A DNA stretch of 64,000 nucleotides from Adineta steineri (taxonomy: Eukaryota; Rotifera; Eurotatoria; Adinetida; Adinetidae), in NCBI GenBank assembly GCA_905250115.1, contig CAJNOI010000220.1, forward strand, positions 1 to 64,000, given 5' to 3'. This document shows positions 11,304 to 22,809 of the stretch, piece by piece. A program made the translations under genes and the position numbers. Position 1 is the stretch's first letter, and the number at the start of each line of letters is the position of its first letter. Under the pieces are notes generated by a model that saw only the letters and a list, made by a program, of their open reading frames with translations, was not told the DNA's origin and made no database searches.

Positions 11304-14154
11304 TTAATTTACGATATTGAGATAAACATGTTTTATCTTTAATATCCATTTCACTACTGGCATAAATATAAGTTTAAAAATAACAAAAGCCAAAGCAAAA
11401 ATACTGATAACAGTTGTTGTAAAAAGTACATTATGGAACATTATTTCAGCTGTTCGTGCAATTGGTTCTTGTTCATTCATAACATAAAATGGTGTTTCTT
11501 GAAAATTGATAATCACTGTATGTTGTGTATATAAATAACGATGATAAGCACCTTCCTGTAGATAAGCTACACGATCATTGAGTGATCCATGTGTAGATGT
11601 TGGAATCCAGATAGCACTGTAATTTGATAAGCCATTATATTCTAATGAATCTGTTTGATTAATAACTTTAGTTAGAGAAAAATAGATTTCTGTTGTTTCA
11701 CCAATCGTTTGATCAGATGTAAAATAAAATTGACAATAATTCATTTCCTGAACTGTATACCATGAACTATTATTTGTAATACGTGGACCCGTTAAACATA
11801 TTAAAATACCGCCAATATAGTATAATCCTATGTACAAGAAATAACATTTATTTTATCGAAAATATAATAATACCTGTCAAATTTATTTGTATAGTCATTT
11901 GATGGTAAGGCACACGATAGACTACGGTTAATGTAGCATTATCTGGTTGTATAGTACAATTACCATATGGTAATGAAACAGAATAAGTACCAACATTTTC
12001 CTTAAAATAAAATAATTGATAGTAAACTTTTTTAGCGATTATTCTTTCATATTTGTATATGTATAGGTGATTGTTTATAATTTACCTGAGCAGCAATATC
12101 ATTACACGTATAACCTGTTTGTATAAAACTAATAGTCATTGTGAAATCTTGCATATCTAGCATATCAAAGATAGGTGCTTGTTGATCCGTTTTAATAGTT
12201 GTTAATAATTGTAAAGATGAACTATATTGAGCATTTCTTAATGTTGTATCACATGCAAATGTAGCATCAGTCGATGTTTCTAATGGATATTTTCTAAGAA
12301 ATAATGCAGCAAACCAAAAACTATAGATAATAAGAAGAATAATAGCAAATGAAATAAGTCCACCAAACCAAAATTCTCCATTTCCAATAAGATCTGAATG
12401 ACGAAAAACTGTTTCAAAACGATGAAAATATTTCATTCCTGCTGGTGAACAATATAAAATTCCCATAATTATTAGTATAATAAAAGCAACTAATAATGTC
12501 ATGAGTGCCCAGAAAAATGGTGAAATAAGAACACATCGTCGAGATATTGTTTCAATATAAAATGTATTTTGCATAAGAATATCATCAAATGATGGATTTG
12601 CAGATGATGTAGGATATGCATAAGCTTGACTAATCGATTGAATAGATGATTGATTGATATCACTTATTGAACCAAGAGGACAGAAAGAATCCGATAAACA
12701 GCTCGTACAATTAATAGGTGGATATATTATATTCGATGAATTAGAAGATAGATCTTTAATATATCAATGAAAAAGTATTATTTTAGAGAGAATAATATAT
12801 ATATCTTACTCGGTGGAGAACTTCTAGTCTTTGTCGGACAAATTGTGCACGGTGTTGTACCTCGAATACTTTTATAAGTTCCACTTGGACATATTTTTGG
12901 AAGTTTTCGTACGCTATTAATATCATCCGTATCTATATAATAACCAGCTTCAGCTGAAGGTACTAATAGCACAGTTCCATCCGTAGTAAGTATAACTAAT
13001 TGATAATCGTATGTTTTTCTTAATTGAATAAATATTGGTGGTATACTTGACCATTGTTCAATAGTTTGTTGATTATTAGGATAAGCATATAATATGTCAT
13101 TCGATGATATATTTACTATTTGTATTCGAGATTGTGCCCATGGAAGTGTAGATACATCACTAAGAAGAAAGCCTGCTTGTATTCCATCATTATCAAGCCA
13201 TGTTATTGAACGTGCTGGATAATTAAATGTATTGATTAATAATAATCTTGTACTATTAAATGAAAAAAGATATGTTGTACTTAATTGTGGTATACCAACA
13301 AGAACTTGTTGATTTCTATCATCAATTGAAACAGACATAACATAATTAAATTGATATGTAGACGTATAATGTTGTTGAATGTATTTTTGATTATCAGAAA
13401 GAAATGTATAATTATCAATAAGTGTCATATTATAAGGAGGATTTAAACGAATAAGATATACAGCTGGTAATGTTTTTCCAATATCAAATTGATAATAACC
13501 AGCCATTATTGCCATTGAAATTCCATTATTTGTTTCACCAATATCTAATGCATGTGGTTCAACAATAATTGATGAAAAAATATCATTCCATAACAAATCT
13601 TGTACAAAATCATTATAAATATCATAAATAAAAATAGCTTTTGAAAGAAAACCATATGCATATTTTCCATAAAGATCAACTTGTAATGTTGACATTTCTG
13701 ATGGTGGACGATTCCATACTTTTACTTCATGTGTACCTACATTTATATTTACGAGTTGATTGCACGATCCATTTGATGAATTTCCATTATTTACACGTGA
13801 AAATGTATATAAACCTATTTTTTGATAGTAACCATCTGTTGAATTCGTTAATAAATAAACAAATGACAGTTGTGAAGCATTTTGACGTCGACCAACAGCT
13901 ATATTAATAACAAAATCATTTGAAGTGTTATAATAATAACTACATTGATATTCATTTCCATACGGAGCCATTGAAACAACATAACGAAGAGCATCATTTT
14001 GAGCAAGTACAACAAAATGATCAGTACTACCTATGCGTATTCCATATGCATCATAATTCTCAGTATTCGAATAGGTTATTGCATTTATAATCGAAAATAA
14101 ATTCATCATAAACAGACTAACAAACATAAAAAATATGATTAATATCGAAGACAT
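11304..14154 (-). CDS. Large membrane protein with signal peptide and Cys-rich stalk, unknown family
   Basis: 887 residues from four exons (14154-12810, 12753-12086, 12000-11874, 11827-11304); the summed length is in frame. Residues 1-25 form a signal peptide (FFMFVSLFMMNLFSIINA). Residues about 30-420 are rich in aromatic, Asn and Ser residues in a repeating strand pattern that could be a beta-propeller, with many NxS/T glycosylation sites. A short Cys-rich piece follows (CPSGTYK...TTPCTICP), like the GCC2/GCC3 or ephrin-receptor-like motif, then INCTSCLSDSFCPLGS. Next come two hydrophobic segments near residues 530-600 (FFWALMTLLVAFIILIIMGI and GGLISFAIILLIIYSFW), a second outer region with cysteines, and a last membrane segment near the carboxyl end (VISIFALAFVIFKLIF). 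I do not recognise a named family. The architecture suggests a cell-surface protein, perhaps lineage-specific. Confidence 0.85.
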
Positions 14155-14806
14155 GTCTTTTCAAAAGATTTATAAAAGTACATCATATTTATATAGACAT
14201 ATAGATCTGTCACCATCTATCACGATTTATGCCATTCATAAACTGTATTATTAGTTAATATATCAAAAGATTTTTTTTTTGTTTTTCATACTTTATCACC
14301 CATATTAGTCATCAATAATATGTCTTCGTACAAAAGTAAATAATTCTAAATTATATTTATTTAAATATTTTGATTTTAATATGCTCGAAAATAAATATAC
14401 GTATATTTAATATTTAATCTTAACAATCCAATAAATATTATGTTGATTCTTTTTTATCACGTTCAAATTCTTTATTTATTTTTTATGTTGATTGATAAGA
14501 AATTTTTCCTTTTCTTATAAAATTTAAGTATCCTACACAAAATTATACTCTATTATTCTCAATCTTGAAATATTATTATACTTTGTATAAGAGGCACTTA
14601 TATGTATAGAAAGAAAAATGAAATAATAAAATATCAATGTCATTTCTTCTTCAACTTTTATAGTTTATTACAAACTTTATTTTATTCTCATATCTTATTA
14701 ACGATATTTTTTATTCTTTTTTAAAATATTAAATAAAAAAATATTAAAACATTCAAACTATTTAGCTGAACCACATACAACTATTCATAATTTACTATAT
14801 AAAATT
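14155..14806. other. Intergenic spacer
   Basis: Very AT-rich 650 bases between two minus-strand genes. It should hold the promoter of the large membrane protein and the 3' flank of the PAQR gene. No other feature was seen. Confidence 0.5.
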
Positions 14807-15892
14807 TTATTTTTCATGACAGTTTTTTTCACGAAGTCTTCGTCGAAAATACCAAACAGTAACAATATTCCATAAGAGAAGAGATAGCATTGAACCAGCA
14901 CAAAATATCAGATCTGGTTTAGTTCTTTGATCAATTATTGTTCGTTTGTCTTCATAATCCCAATAGACACCATGCATTTGTAAAACAGTTACCAAATAAA
15001 TACATAAATGAAATAATTGATGACCTTGGCCAATAAAATCTAATGAACCGGGACAAAAACGTTGCGGTAAATCAAATCCAAAAAGTATTGAACCAATAAT
15101 AAAAAATAGAATTTGTCCGAAATGACACATTAAAGTTGAATCCAGTGGGAAATTTAATGGAAATAAACGAGCTATTAATGGAATAATTGAATATATCCAT
15201 AATACAGCACATCCTGAAAATTGACATACACGTTTCAATGGTGGATAAGGTCGACTAAAATAATCTTGAGCAAAACAATTTAGAAAACAAGCAAGAATAC
15301 CAAATAGAAGTAGAATAAAAATATATTCATATTCAATTTTATTATAATACCATTCAGGTGCTGAATAATAGATATGAAGAAAACCTGAACCAAACCCATG
15401 TAAACTAACACCAAGATAATCGATTGAAAAACAAGTTAGATGAATTTTTTCAGATTTTGAATGAAGTAAATGTGCAAATGCTGAACATAAAAACATGATT
15501 ATAGCTGTAGATAATGATACAGCAAATGGCCATGAATGAGAATTTTCAAAAAAATTTAAACGTTTATTATAATAATAAAATAAATATCCCATATATAATA
15601 TGCCAGTTAAATGACTCCAAACATTGATTGATTCATTATGTTTATGAAATAAGGATTTCCAATAATAAGACCATGGCTTATGTAGTGAACGATAACCGTG
15701 TATTATATATCGTTCAACAAAAATTGGAGGAACATCCTCTGATGTACAAGGATAACGTGACATATTCTGTAATGATATAAATGCTGATTGTGCACGAAGA
15801 TGAAGATTTTGTAATCGAGCTCGTATATCATGTTCAAAAGAAAATGATAACGATGGAACATAATAAGCAAAACGTGTTAAATCAAGCATCAT
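14807..15892 (-). CDS. PAQR family membrane receptor (mPR/adiponectin-receptor type)
   Basis: Single-exon protein of 361 residues, a usual length for the family. It carries the PAQR signature: IIHGYRSLHKPWSYYWKSLF followed by HNESINVWSHL at the cytosolic border of the first membrane helix. A metal-binding set follows: SAFAHLLHS, FSIDYLGVS and GHQLFHLC (HxxxH near the end). Seven or eight hydrophobic segments run in between (for example YMGYLFYYY, AIIMFLCSAFAHLL, FILLLFGILACFLNC). Members are zinc-dependent membrane proteins with ceramidase-like folds, or progestin-type receptors. The GYR...HNE...NVWSH wording favours the progestin-receptor (mPR) side over adiponectin receptors, but the ligand is not deducible. 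It starts with two consecutive ATGs at 15892. No intron is present, unlike most neighbours. Confidence 0.92.
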   Translation of the reverse strand: MMLDLTRFAYYVPSLSFSFEHDIRARLQNLHLRAQSAFISLQNMSRYPCTSEDVPPIFVERYIIHGYRSLHKPWSYYWKSLFHKHNESINVWSHLTGILYMGYLFYYYNKRLNFFENSHSWPFAVSLSTAIIMFLCSAFAHLLHSKSEKIHLTCFSIDYLGVSLHGFGSGFLHIYYSAPEWYYNKIEYEYIFILLLFGILACFLNCFAQDYFSRPYPPLKRVCQFSGCAVLWIYSIIPLIARLFPLNFPLDSTLMCHFGQILFFIIGSILFGFDLPQRFCPGSLDFIGQGHQLFHLCIYLVTVLQMHGVYWDYEDKRTIIDQRTKPDLIFCAGSMLSLLLWNIVTVWYFRRRLREKNCHEK

Positions 15893-16486
15893 TGAATATT
15901 ATCTAAAATGTGATAAAACATTGTTTTCATTTTATTACGTAAATAATTCATGACGAAAATAAAGGTAAAAAAAACCCAGTTCTCGATTTTACTGTCTATA
16001 AGTCAAGTGATATTTCGAAATTTTGTTTGCTAAAAAGAATTTATGATTGTAAAATAGTAAATTGTGTTTTTGATGTTTTCTATCAATTATAATGAAATCA
16101 AAACAATAAATTATAAAAGAAGAGCTGTTCCGCTTATTTTTACTTTGGTTACATTATTCTTTATTTTTAATGCGCATTTTTTGTAGCAGCTGCCAGTCGA
16201 CATGATCGATTAATTGTTCTAGTACCCTTTTGACTTGAATGCCATTTTCAACTGATAAGAACGAAGAAAAAAAAAAATCTAAATCGACCTTCATACATTT
16301 CATATATACTTAGTAGCCTGGAAAGAAACGGTAATCAAGATATGAATCCATAGAGAAGTCTGGGTATTTTTTTCTTGAATACCTGATTTATATAGATATA
16401 CATACCTTTTTACTCCCGTGTGTTGTTTGTCACAATCAACATAAATAACTATGGAAGTCGTTATAATATAGATGATTGCTTTAAAA

Positions 16487-16550
16487 CGAGAACGAGAGAA
16501 AGATAGAGAGAGAGGGAAGGAGAGAGAGAGAGAGACAGAGGAAAAGCGAG
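16487..16550. repeat. GA-rich simple-sequence tract
   Basis: Interrupted runs of GA/GAGG dinucleotides, a microsatellite-like tract about 600 bases from the PAQR start. Similar GA tracts can bind GAGA-type factors, but no function is shown here. Confidence 0.75.
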
Positions 16551-19350
16551 CAAGGTAAGTGAAGAGCTGCTGATATATTATGTGCGATAGAAACCAACGC
16601 ACGGGTTCACCTGTAAATGCATATGCGTGCATTTTTCTTTCTTTTTTCTTTCTCGTTCTTTTTTTTCTTTCATTAGTTTCAATAAAATAATAATAATAAT
16701 AATATTGACTATATTTTTAATACAAAATGTAAAATCGATCAAGAACATGCTTACAATCTTATCGAATGGCACCTTGATATTTATTAGTTGACAGAGAACC
16801 TTTTTTTTTTTGAAGAAAAAAAATCTTTAGTCGTAAAACTTATTTTTATGCATAAACAAGATTATGAATGTTTTTTTCTTACGTCATATTTATCACGAAT
16901 ATATATTATTCACTGGTGTATTTACCAACTATCATGCGCAATATTTTTTTTTGTTCTATAATGCGCAAATAAGTACTGTTAATTTCGTTCTTAATATTTC
17001 AAGTATATGATAATGTAAAAGATAATAGGAATTTGAAAAAGATACTGCTGACAAGTGCAAAATAAGTGTCACTACGACATATTACATGACTGGTTTCATC
17101 TGTAAATTCACATTACAAATTTAATGTTTTTTTAAAAAAGTAAATAGATAAAGACTTGAAGATAAAATAAAGAGCAAAACATACATTTTTTCATGCAATA
17201 AGCACATACGCAAATAATCTGTGTAACAGCAAAATACGTTAACTCGTGTTCTTTCTTATCATCATTATCATTTCCATATGCCATATCATCACCAAAAAAA
17301 AATGGATCAGACAAGAAACAATATATACGAAAAATGTCATTTCATATTATATTTAACCATCTAATATCATAATTTCTTGTGAGCTACTTGGAGAAAATAA
17401 AGAAAAACTTGGATTTTATTTTGTCAACATAAAGTAACACTCCTACTAGAAGTGAGTGACTAAAAATTCAGCTACTGTCATTAAAAATATCCCAGTGAAT
17501 CATAAAAACTGTGGTTGGTTGTTTTAAATCATTTACCTTGCTTCATCTAATGTATTTCGTTATGCATAATTACTTACATTGGTTGTTGTTTATCACATTT
17601 CAAATGATAAACATTGAATAAATAGGAATATAATAGTTTGTTTAATGTAGATCGTTATGACGTTTTTTTATAGATCATTTACATATAAACAAACTTTATA
17701 TTTTTTTCAATATTCGGAGATCATATGCGGATAACACATAACATGCCATTGAAAAGTTGAAAGCTTTGCTAAGAAATAAATTTGTTTTGCATATTTTTTG
17801 AAAACATGAAAAAAATATTCTAATTAATATTCTAATTAATATTTTGTATAAAACATGTGTAAATAACGAACTAATATTTTCTATTGGCTTATAGACAAGA
17901 TATTTGAAATGACATTTATTCTAAAGTAAAGTAAAATATCGCCAGAAGTGTTTCGAATAACTCAAAAGTTAATATTATAACTCGCGGTGATCAAAGATTT
18001 TTTATCGAGAATAAAATTATCGATAGTAACTAACTTTTTACAATGAAAATGTGCTCTATAAACTTCAACAATACAAATTGACTATTTATAGATTATTTCA
18101 ATATTGAAAATGAAAATGCTTTTTTTTATTTATTACTTGTGACACATTTGATCTGAATCAAATGTATTAATTTATAACATTGAAATACTATTATCGAAAT
18201 TTTATTAATCATATTAATTTCAATTTTCTATCATTAGTTATATTGAATTATTTTCATATCAATCAGATGAGTTTCATTTGCTAAAAATATATTTCCCAGA
18301 CAATCTTAATTTTATTTAAATAAAAAAAACCTTCATAAATCAATATTATTTTATTCTTACATATATATATTTATTAGCACCAGATGGCATACTTGAAAGA
18401 ACAGATTAGTAAATATATTTATTTCATTTCAACATAATAAACATAGAATATCGATTATTACACTTGAATTTAAAAGACTATATCAAGGAGAATATTCAAC
18501 AAAATGATTATAAATACAAGTACTGACTGAGACTACATTAGTTTTCTTTTTAAATAATAAATTCTTCATGTTGATCTTGGTGATGAAATAAAGATCAATA
18601 AATTTTCTAATCCAATTTCTTATGAATAGGAAAAATAACGGATATTTTTAGATAACGTGAATACACTTTTGTCTCATCAGAATACCAAAGGAACTTCTTA
18701 AGTTAATTAAATAAAATACTGATCATGTTTTATTTATCTGAATTATCGTATAACTCAAATTATTCCAACTCTCTACGGTACGTTCTACTATTCTAAAAAG
18801 AGATATCGACTCACTCTAATGTTCACAAATAGGTGGAAAATACAATAGGCATTGAATATGTTTTTTTTTCTATATGATATAAAATATCATATACAATAGG
18901 AGTTTTTGTTTTGAGAAAAAAAGAGACAAGATACTCATGAAGATCAAGAAAAGAATTCAAGTAGGGTAGAAAAGACACCTGATAAAAAGATGTCAGATAG
19001 AGGCCGGTAGTTAATTAATTATTGAGTCGAGATAGTTAATCACGATGTTTTATTTCTCACAACAAGTAATTAATAAATTTCAATTTAAGAGAATTTCAAA
19101 TTTTGCTTTTCAAACATCAATATTCAATATTGAAAATATATTATCTTTGCAATACACCTTATTTATTGAACACTATAACAAAGAAATGAACTGACTTTCG
19201 CAACACATACCAAAACTTTTATTACTATAAATATGTTTTCTTATCATTTACCAAAAGGAATATACTATATCAATATTTAAACTACTTTATTTGTTTTGTA
19301 TTAGATGAACAATGTGCAGATGTCATGCTATAATTATCATTAGCCGTTTT

Positions 19351-19394
19351 AGGTGTGTGTGTCTATCTTCTCATAACCCACCCACACCCTCAAG
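19351..19394 (-). repeat. TGAGGGTGTG hairpin element, copy B
   Basis: AGGTGTGTGTG is followed about 19 bases later by CCCACCCACACCCTCAAG, giving a stem with one mismatch in ten. Minus-strand reading begins CTTGAGGGTGTGGGTGGG and ends CACACACACCT, matching copies at 4868-4912 and 50923-50983 at both ends while the loop differs. Confidence 0.6.
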
Positions 19395-20230
19395 AAAGGA
19401 TTAGGAAGGAGATGTAGCCAATGAGGAAAAAGTGAAACTTCAGGAGTTCATAGTTCAGAAAAATTTTGAAGTCGATGTAGCCTCGCTTTTTTCCTCTTGT
19501 AATATAAGCATCTCGGTCATTCACTGTCAAAAGGGTAAAAGGAAGTAGTGAAGTAAAACAAATCAAAATTAATTTCTCCTGAATCCATGAAAGTGTTCAT
19601 TCAGTTGTTTTTTTATTGTAAAAAAGAGATTCATCATATTCATTATCTTATTTTACAGAAAAAGCAGAAAATATTGAAGATTCAACAGCAGAACATCAAT
19701 AGTAACTAAAAACATTAGTTTAATTTTCTCTTTTTTTTTATCTTAGTTTATTTTTAGAATCATGTTTTTCAACATTTGATCGAATAAAAAGAAATTTGTT
19801 TAGATCGAATGTTGTTGAATGATGAAAAAATTTTAATCAATTATTATAATTTCAAAATAGTAAAAGTATTAAAAGAATAGCTCGCTGATTATTTTTCTCT
19901 CAACAAAAAAAAAATATTGTAAAATCTTGAATTAGATATGCAAAGACATATTGTCTGATGTTGTTTTCTTGTATTATTTATTCATATAATAAGTCTTCTT
20001 TCTTTTTTTGCATACATATTCAATTTTAAATAAGAAAACTGATCTATACTTCATTCTTATTATTGTTATTGAAAAGAATAGTGATGTGAAGAGAAAATAT
20101 ACATCTATATATAAGAATGAAATTCATTTATTTTGGTTTTTTTAATTTTTATTAGAAGAATTAAAGTAACTTATTAATTGAATAATAATCAACTTATTTT
20201 CTTTTCTTCTTATATTTAGATCAAGAAATA

Positions 20231-22490
20231 ATGACTTCTATGCTTCATTCACCTCGTCATTCAATATTTTATATGAATGATATTCAAGATTTACTTAAAA
20301 ATCAATCTGAAAATTCTTTTATTACTTTAGCAACATATCCATCATCATCAACAACAACAGGATCACAATATTCTAATATGCGTGTTACTCAACGTCTTCA
20401 TCGTTATCGATCAATGAAAAAACAATGGCAAGAAGTAGCAACTTTTATTCAAAGTAATTCATCTGTATTTTCAACATATACATCTTCCGTATTATCTTCA
20501 AATGTTTTACCAATAACACAAAAATCAACTATTGAATCGAAAGATTATTATAATAATGATTGTATTAATACAACAATAGCAATCAAAGATATCAATGAAG
20601 GAAATTCTATTGATCTTGATCCATTATATTCAAGAATTCAACAAGATTTAATTAAATTAAGAAAAATAATTAAAAATAATCAAAATAAATTTCAAAATAA
20701 TAATTCTCTTCTACCATTATCTAACATTAGATCATTCACAAAAACAGTAAGTTCAAAATCCTGTCTATAATTCATTAGTGCTATGATACATTTGAATAAG
20801 TCAAAGAAAATTTTCTTTTTGACAATGACATATAAATGATTTTTTTTTATAATAATGTTCGTGTTACTAAAAATAATATAAACATCTTATTTAATATTCT
20901 ATATTTCTGTGAATGATTGATTATATTAAATGAAATATTGAAAGATTTTATATCAAAAATAGAAGAAAAAAGTTGACATTTCTATTGATGAAATTTGACA
21001 GTTTTGTTTTGTTAATAAAGGAGTATTTTAATATAAACTTTCTTGGATTATTGAATTCATTTTAATGAAAACTATCAACTTTATTTCATTTATTCTCTAT
21101 CAGAACTTTTTACCACGAACAAAATTATTGCAACACGTATGTTTAATAGATATTTTCTTTAATAGAACTTCGAAGAGCTTGCTTTAATGATTATTTTAGT
21201 AAGAAGAATATCAGGTATTACTTCATACAGATCATGAACAATCCAAACTCTGTTATTGAGTGGGCGAGTTTGAATCTTTTTCCTACTAAAATAATCAACA
21301 AAAAAAGTATATATCGAATAGATCGAAAGATTCATGATTTTTTTTGTGAAACCAACCAATAGTCTATTGAACTCTATCAGTTTAATTCCATCTGATAAAT
21401 ATAGGGATAAAAAGTCTGATTCGTTCGAATACAATCTTCTCATAAGAAAGAGAAAAAAATCAATCAAAATCGGTACTTGACTGTGTTTAACGACGGCAAT
21501 GTCTGCGTTATAATCACTGTTTTCAATCAAACTTTGCTTTATTCTTTTTTTTCTTCTCTCTTTTTTTTATAATAGACGTCAATTCCAACGATATTTAACG
21601 ATCAAGAAAACAACAGTATCAAAGACATTAAAAAAGCGTCATCATTGAACAATTTAAAACCACTAGATCGCGTCAAAATATCCGGTTACCAAATGCGATC
21701 TACAAAACTTCCAAAAAGCGATTCAACTGATAGTGGAATTGGTAGTAATTCATCAAGTACTTGCTCACAATACTCAAAACAACAAAAACCTAAACGACAA
21801 AATAACAGTAAAACGTTTAATATATGCAATAGCCGTATAAATCCCTCTCCGCCTCCTCCTCCGCCACCTGTTCCAGTTCCATATGACTGCTCTCTTCATC
21901 GTACACCTCATCTATCAAAGAAAAAACCCAATATATCATCTAAACCAACTCAAAATATACGCTCAAAACAAAATCTACCTTCTCGTCTTTCTTTACTTGT
22001 ACCGCAAATGCCAACAGTTGTTACCAAGAAAAAATCATCGAGTTTTAATGTACAAGATACACGATCACCACTTACTCGACAATTAACTCAACATGGAGAT
22101 ATAACAACACGTCTTTATACATATGCAGCATCAACTTCATCAGCAACTCCATGTTCAATGATGCTCAAACGAAATACATCACTTTTACCTATACTTATTC
22201 AATCAAGTTCTTGTATAGGAATTCAACCACGAGATAATCATTCAACAAAATTAGATTATAATTTAGATGAAGAACACAAAGAAAATCTCACTCCTATTAA
22301 AGATAATAATGATGATTATTATCATTTACTTGATTATAAACATTTAATAAATCGTTTACCTAAATCCGTTATTTCGAATTGTCCACGTTATGGAAAAGAT
22401 GATTATGGAATATTATATGATCAATTAGCTCATATCCGTAAGAAAATGCCTCATTCAAATATTTATGATGAATATGCAAGAAATAGTTAA
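20231..22490 (+). CDS. Unrecognised Ser/Thr- and Pro-rich protein with DSGIGS motif
   Basis: 476 residues from two exons (20231-20746 and 21576-22490) joined by a long 829-base intron with gtaagt...atag ends; the frame is kept across it. No enzyme domain is visible. The first exon is Ser/Thr/Asn-rich, with a basic piece (RVTQRLHRYRSMKKQWQEV) and a helix-forming end (YSRIQQDLIKLRKIIKNN). The second exon has DSTDSGIGSNSSST near residue 224, an exact fit to the beta-TrCP phosphodegron pattern DSGxxS. NPSPPPPPPPVPVP follows, a profilin/SH3/EVH1-type ligand. The last 50 residues, including CPRYGKDDYGILYDQLAHIR, look folded. The start ATG lies just after a good splice acceptor (tatttag at 20214-20220), so a 5' non-coding exon or trans-splicing is likely. 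It looks like a regulated scaffold or adaptor; that is inference only. Confidence 0.75.
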
Positions 22491-22809
22491 TTTATTTTTA
22501 TTTCTAACTCTTGTACAAATCTTTTTCTTATTCCTTAGTGACAACATAAAAATAAACTTATATTTTCATTCCTTTATTTTTTTCTCTTCATAATCATACA
22601 GATCATCTCTATGAAAATAAACAATTTCTTATTGCACTAGACTGTTTTTATTCGTTGACAAGAAGAATATCAAATCAAGTTCGAATAATATTTATTATTA
22701 ATCTAAAATTATCTTATAAAATCCAGATATAAAAAAAAATCTATTTCTGGAATTCAAAAGAAAAACGATATAATATGGACACTATAGACATATATAAAGT
22801 CAATTATCT
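22491..22809. other. Short spacer, convergent gene ends
   Basis: 319 bases between the 3' ends of the 20231 gene and FEM1 copy 1. An AATAAA-like sequence near 22548 could serve the plus-strand gene. Nothing else was seen. Confidence 0.5.

Larger units (their letters stand above)
15893..20230. other. Long gene-poor spacer (4.3 kb)
   Basis: The longest stretch here with no gene I can support. It separates divergent genes and so must hold the PAQR promoter and upstream elements of the 20231 gene. Contents seen: a GA-rich tract (16487-16550), a short direct repeat of about 11 bases near 17818-17842, and a hairpin element at 19351-19394. Sequence of higher complexity follows the hairpin, to about 19570. 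Open frames at 16300-16770 and 17132-17314 are low-complexity shadows. No RNA gene or mobile element is recognised. Confidence 0.55.

Noticed and set aside
16300-16772. Two overlapping minus-strand frames over the GA-rich tract
   Set aside because: The frames read through simple repeats (LSLSLSFPLSLSF, KEKKERERKK), which stay open by composition alone.
17818-17842. Short tandem repeat TTCTAATTAATA x2
   Set aside because: Two units of an AT-only motif are expected by chance at this composition.
21159-21530. 123-codon open frame on the minus strand inside the intron of the 20231 gene
   Set aside because: It opens with TTG rather than ATG and contains no recognisable motif. It may be a decayed fragment but cannot be supported as a gene.
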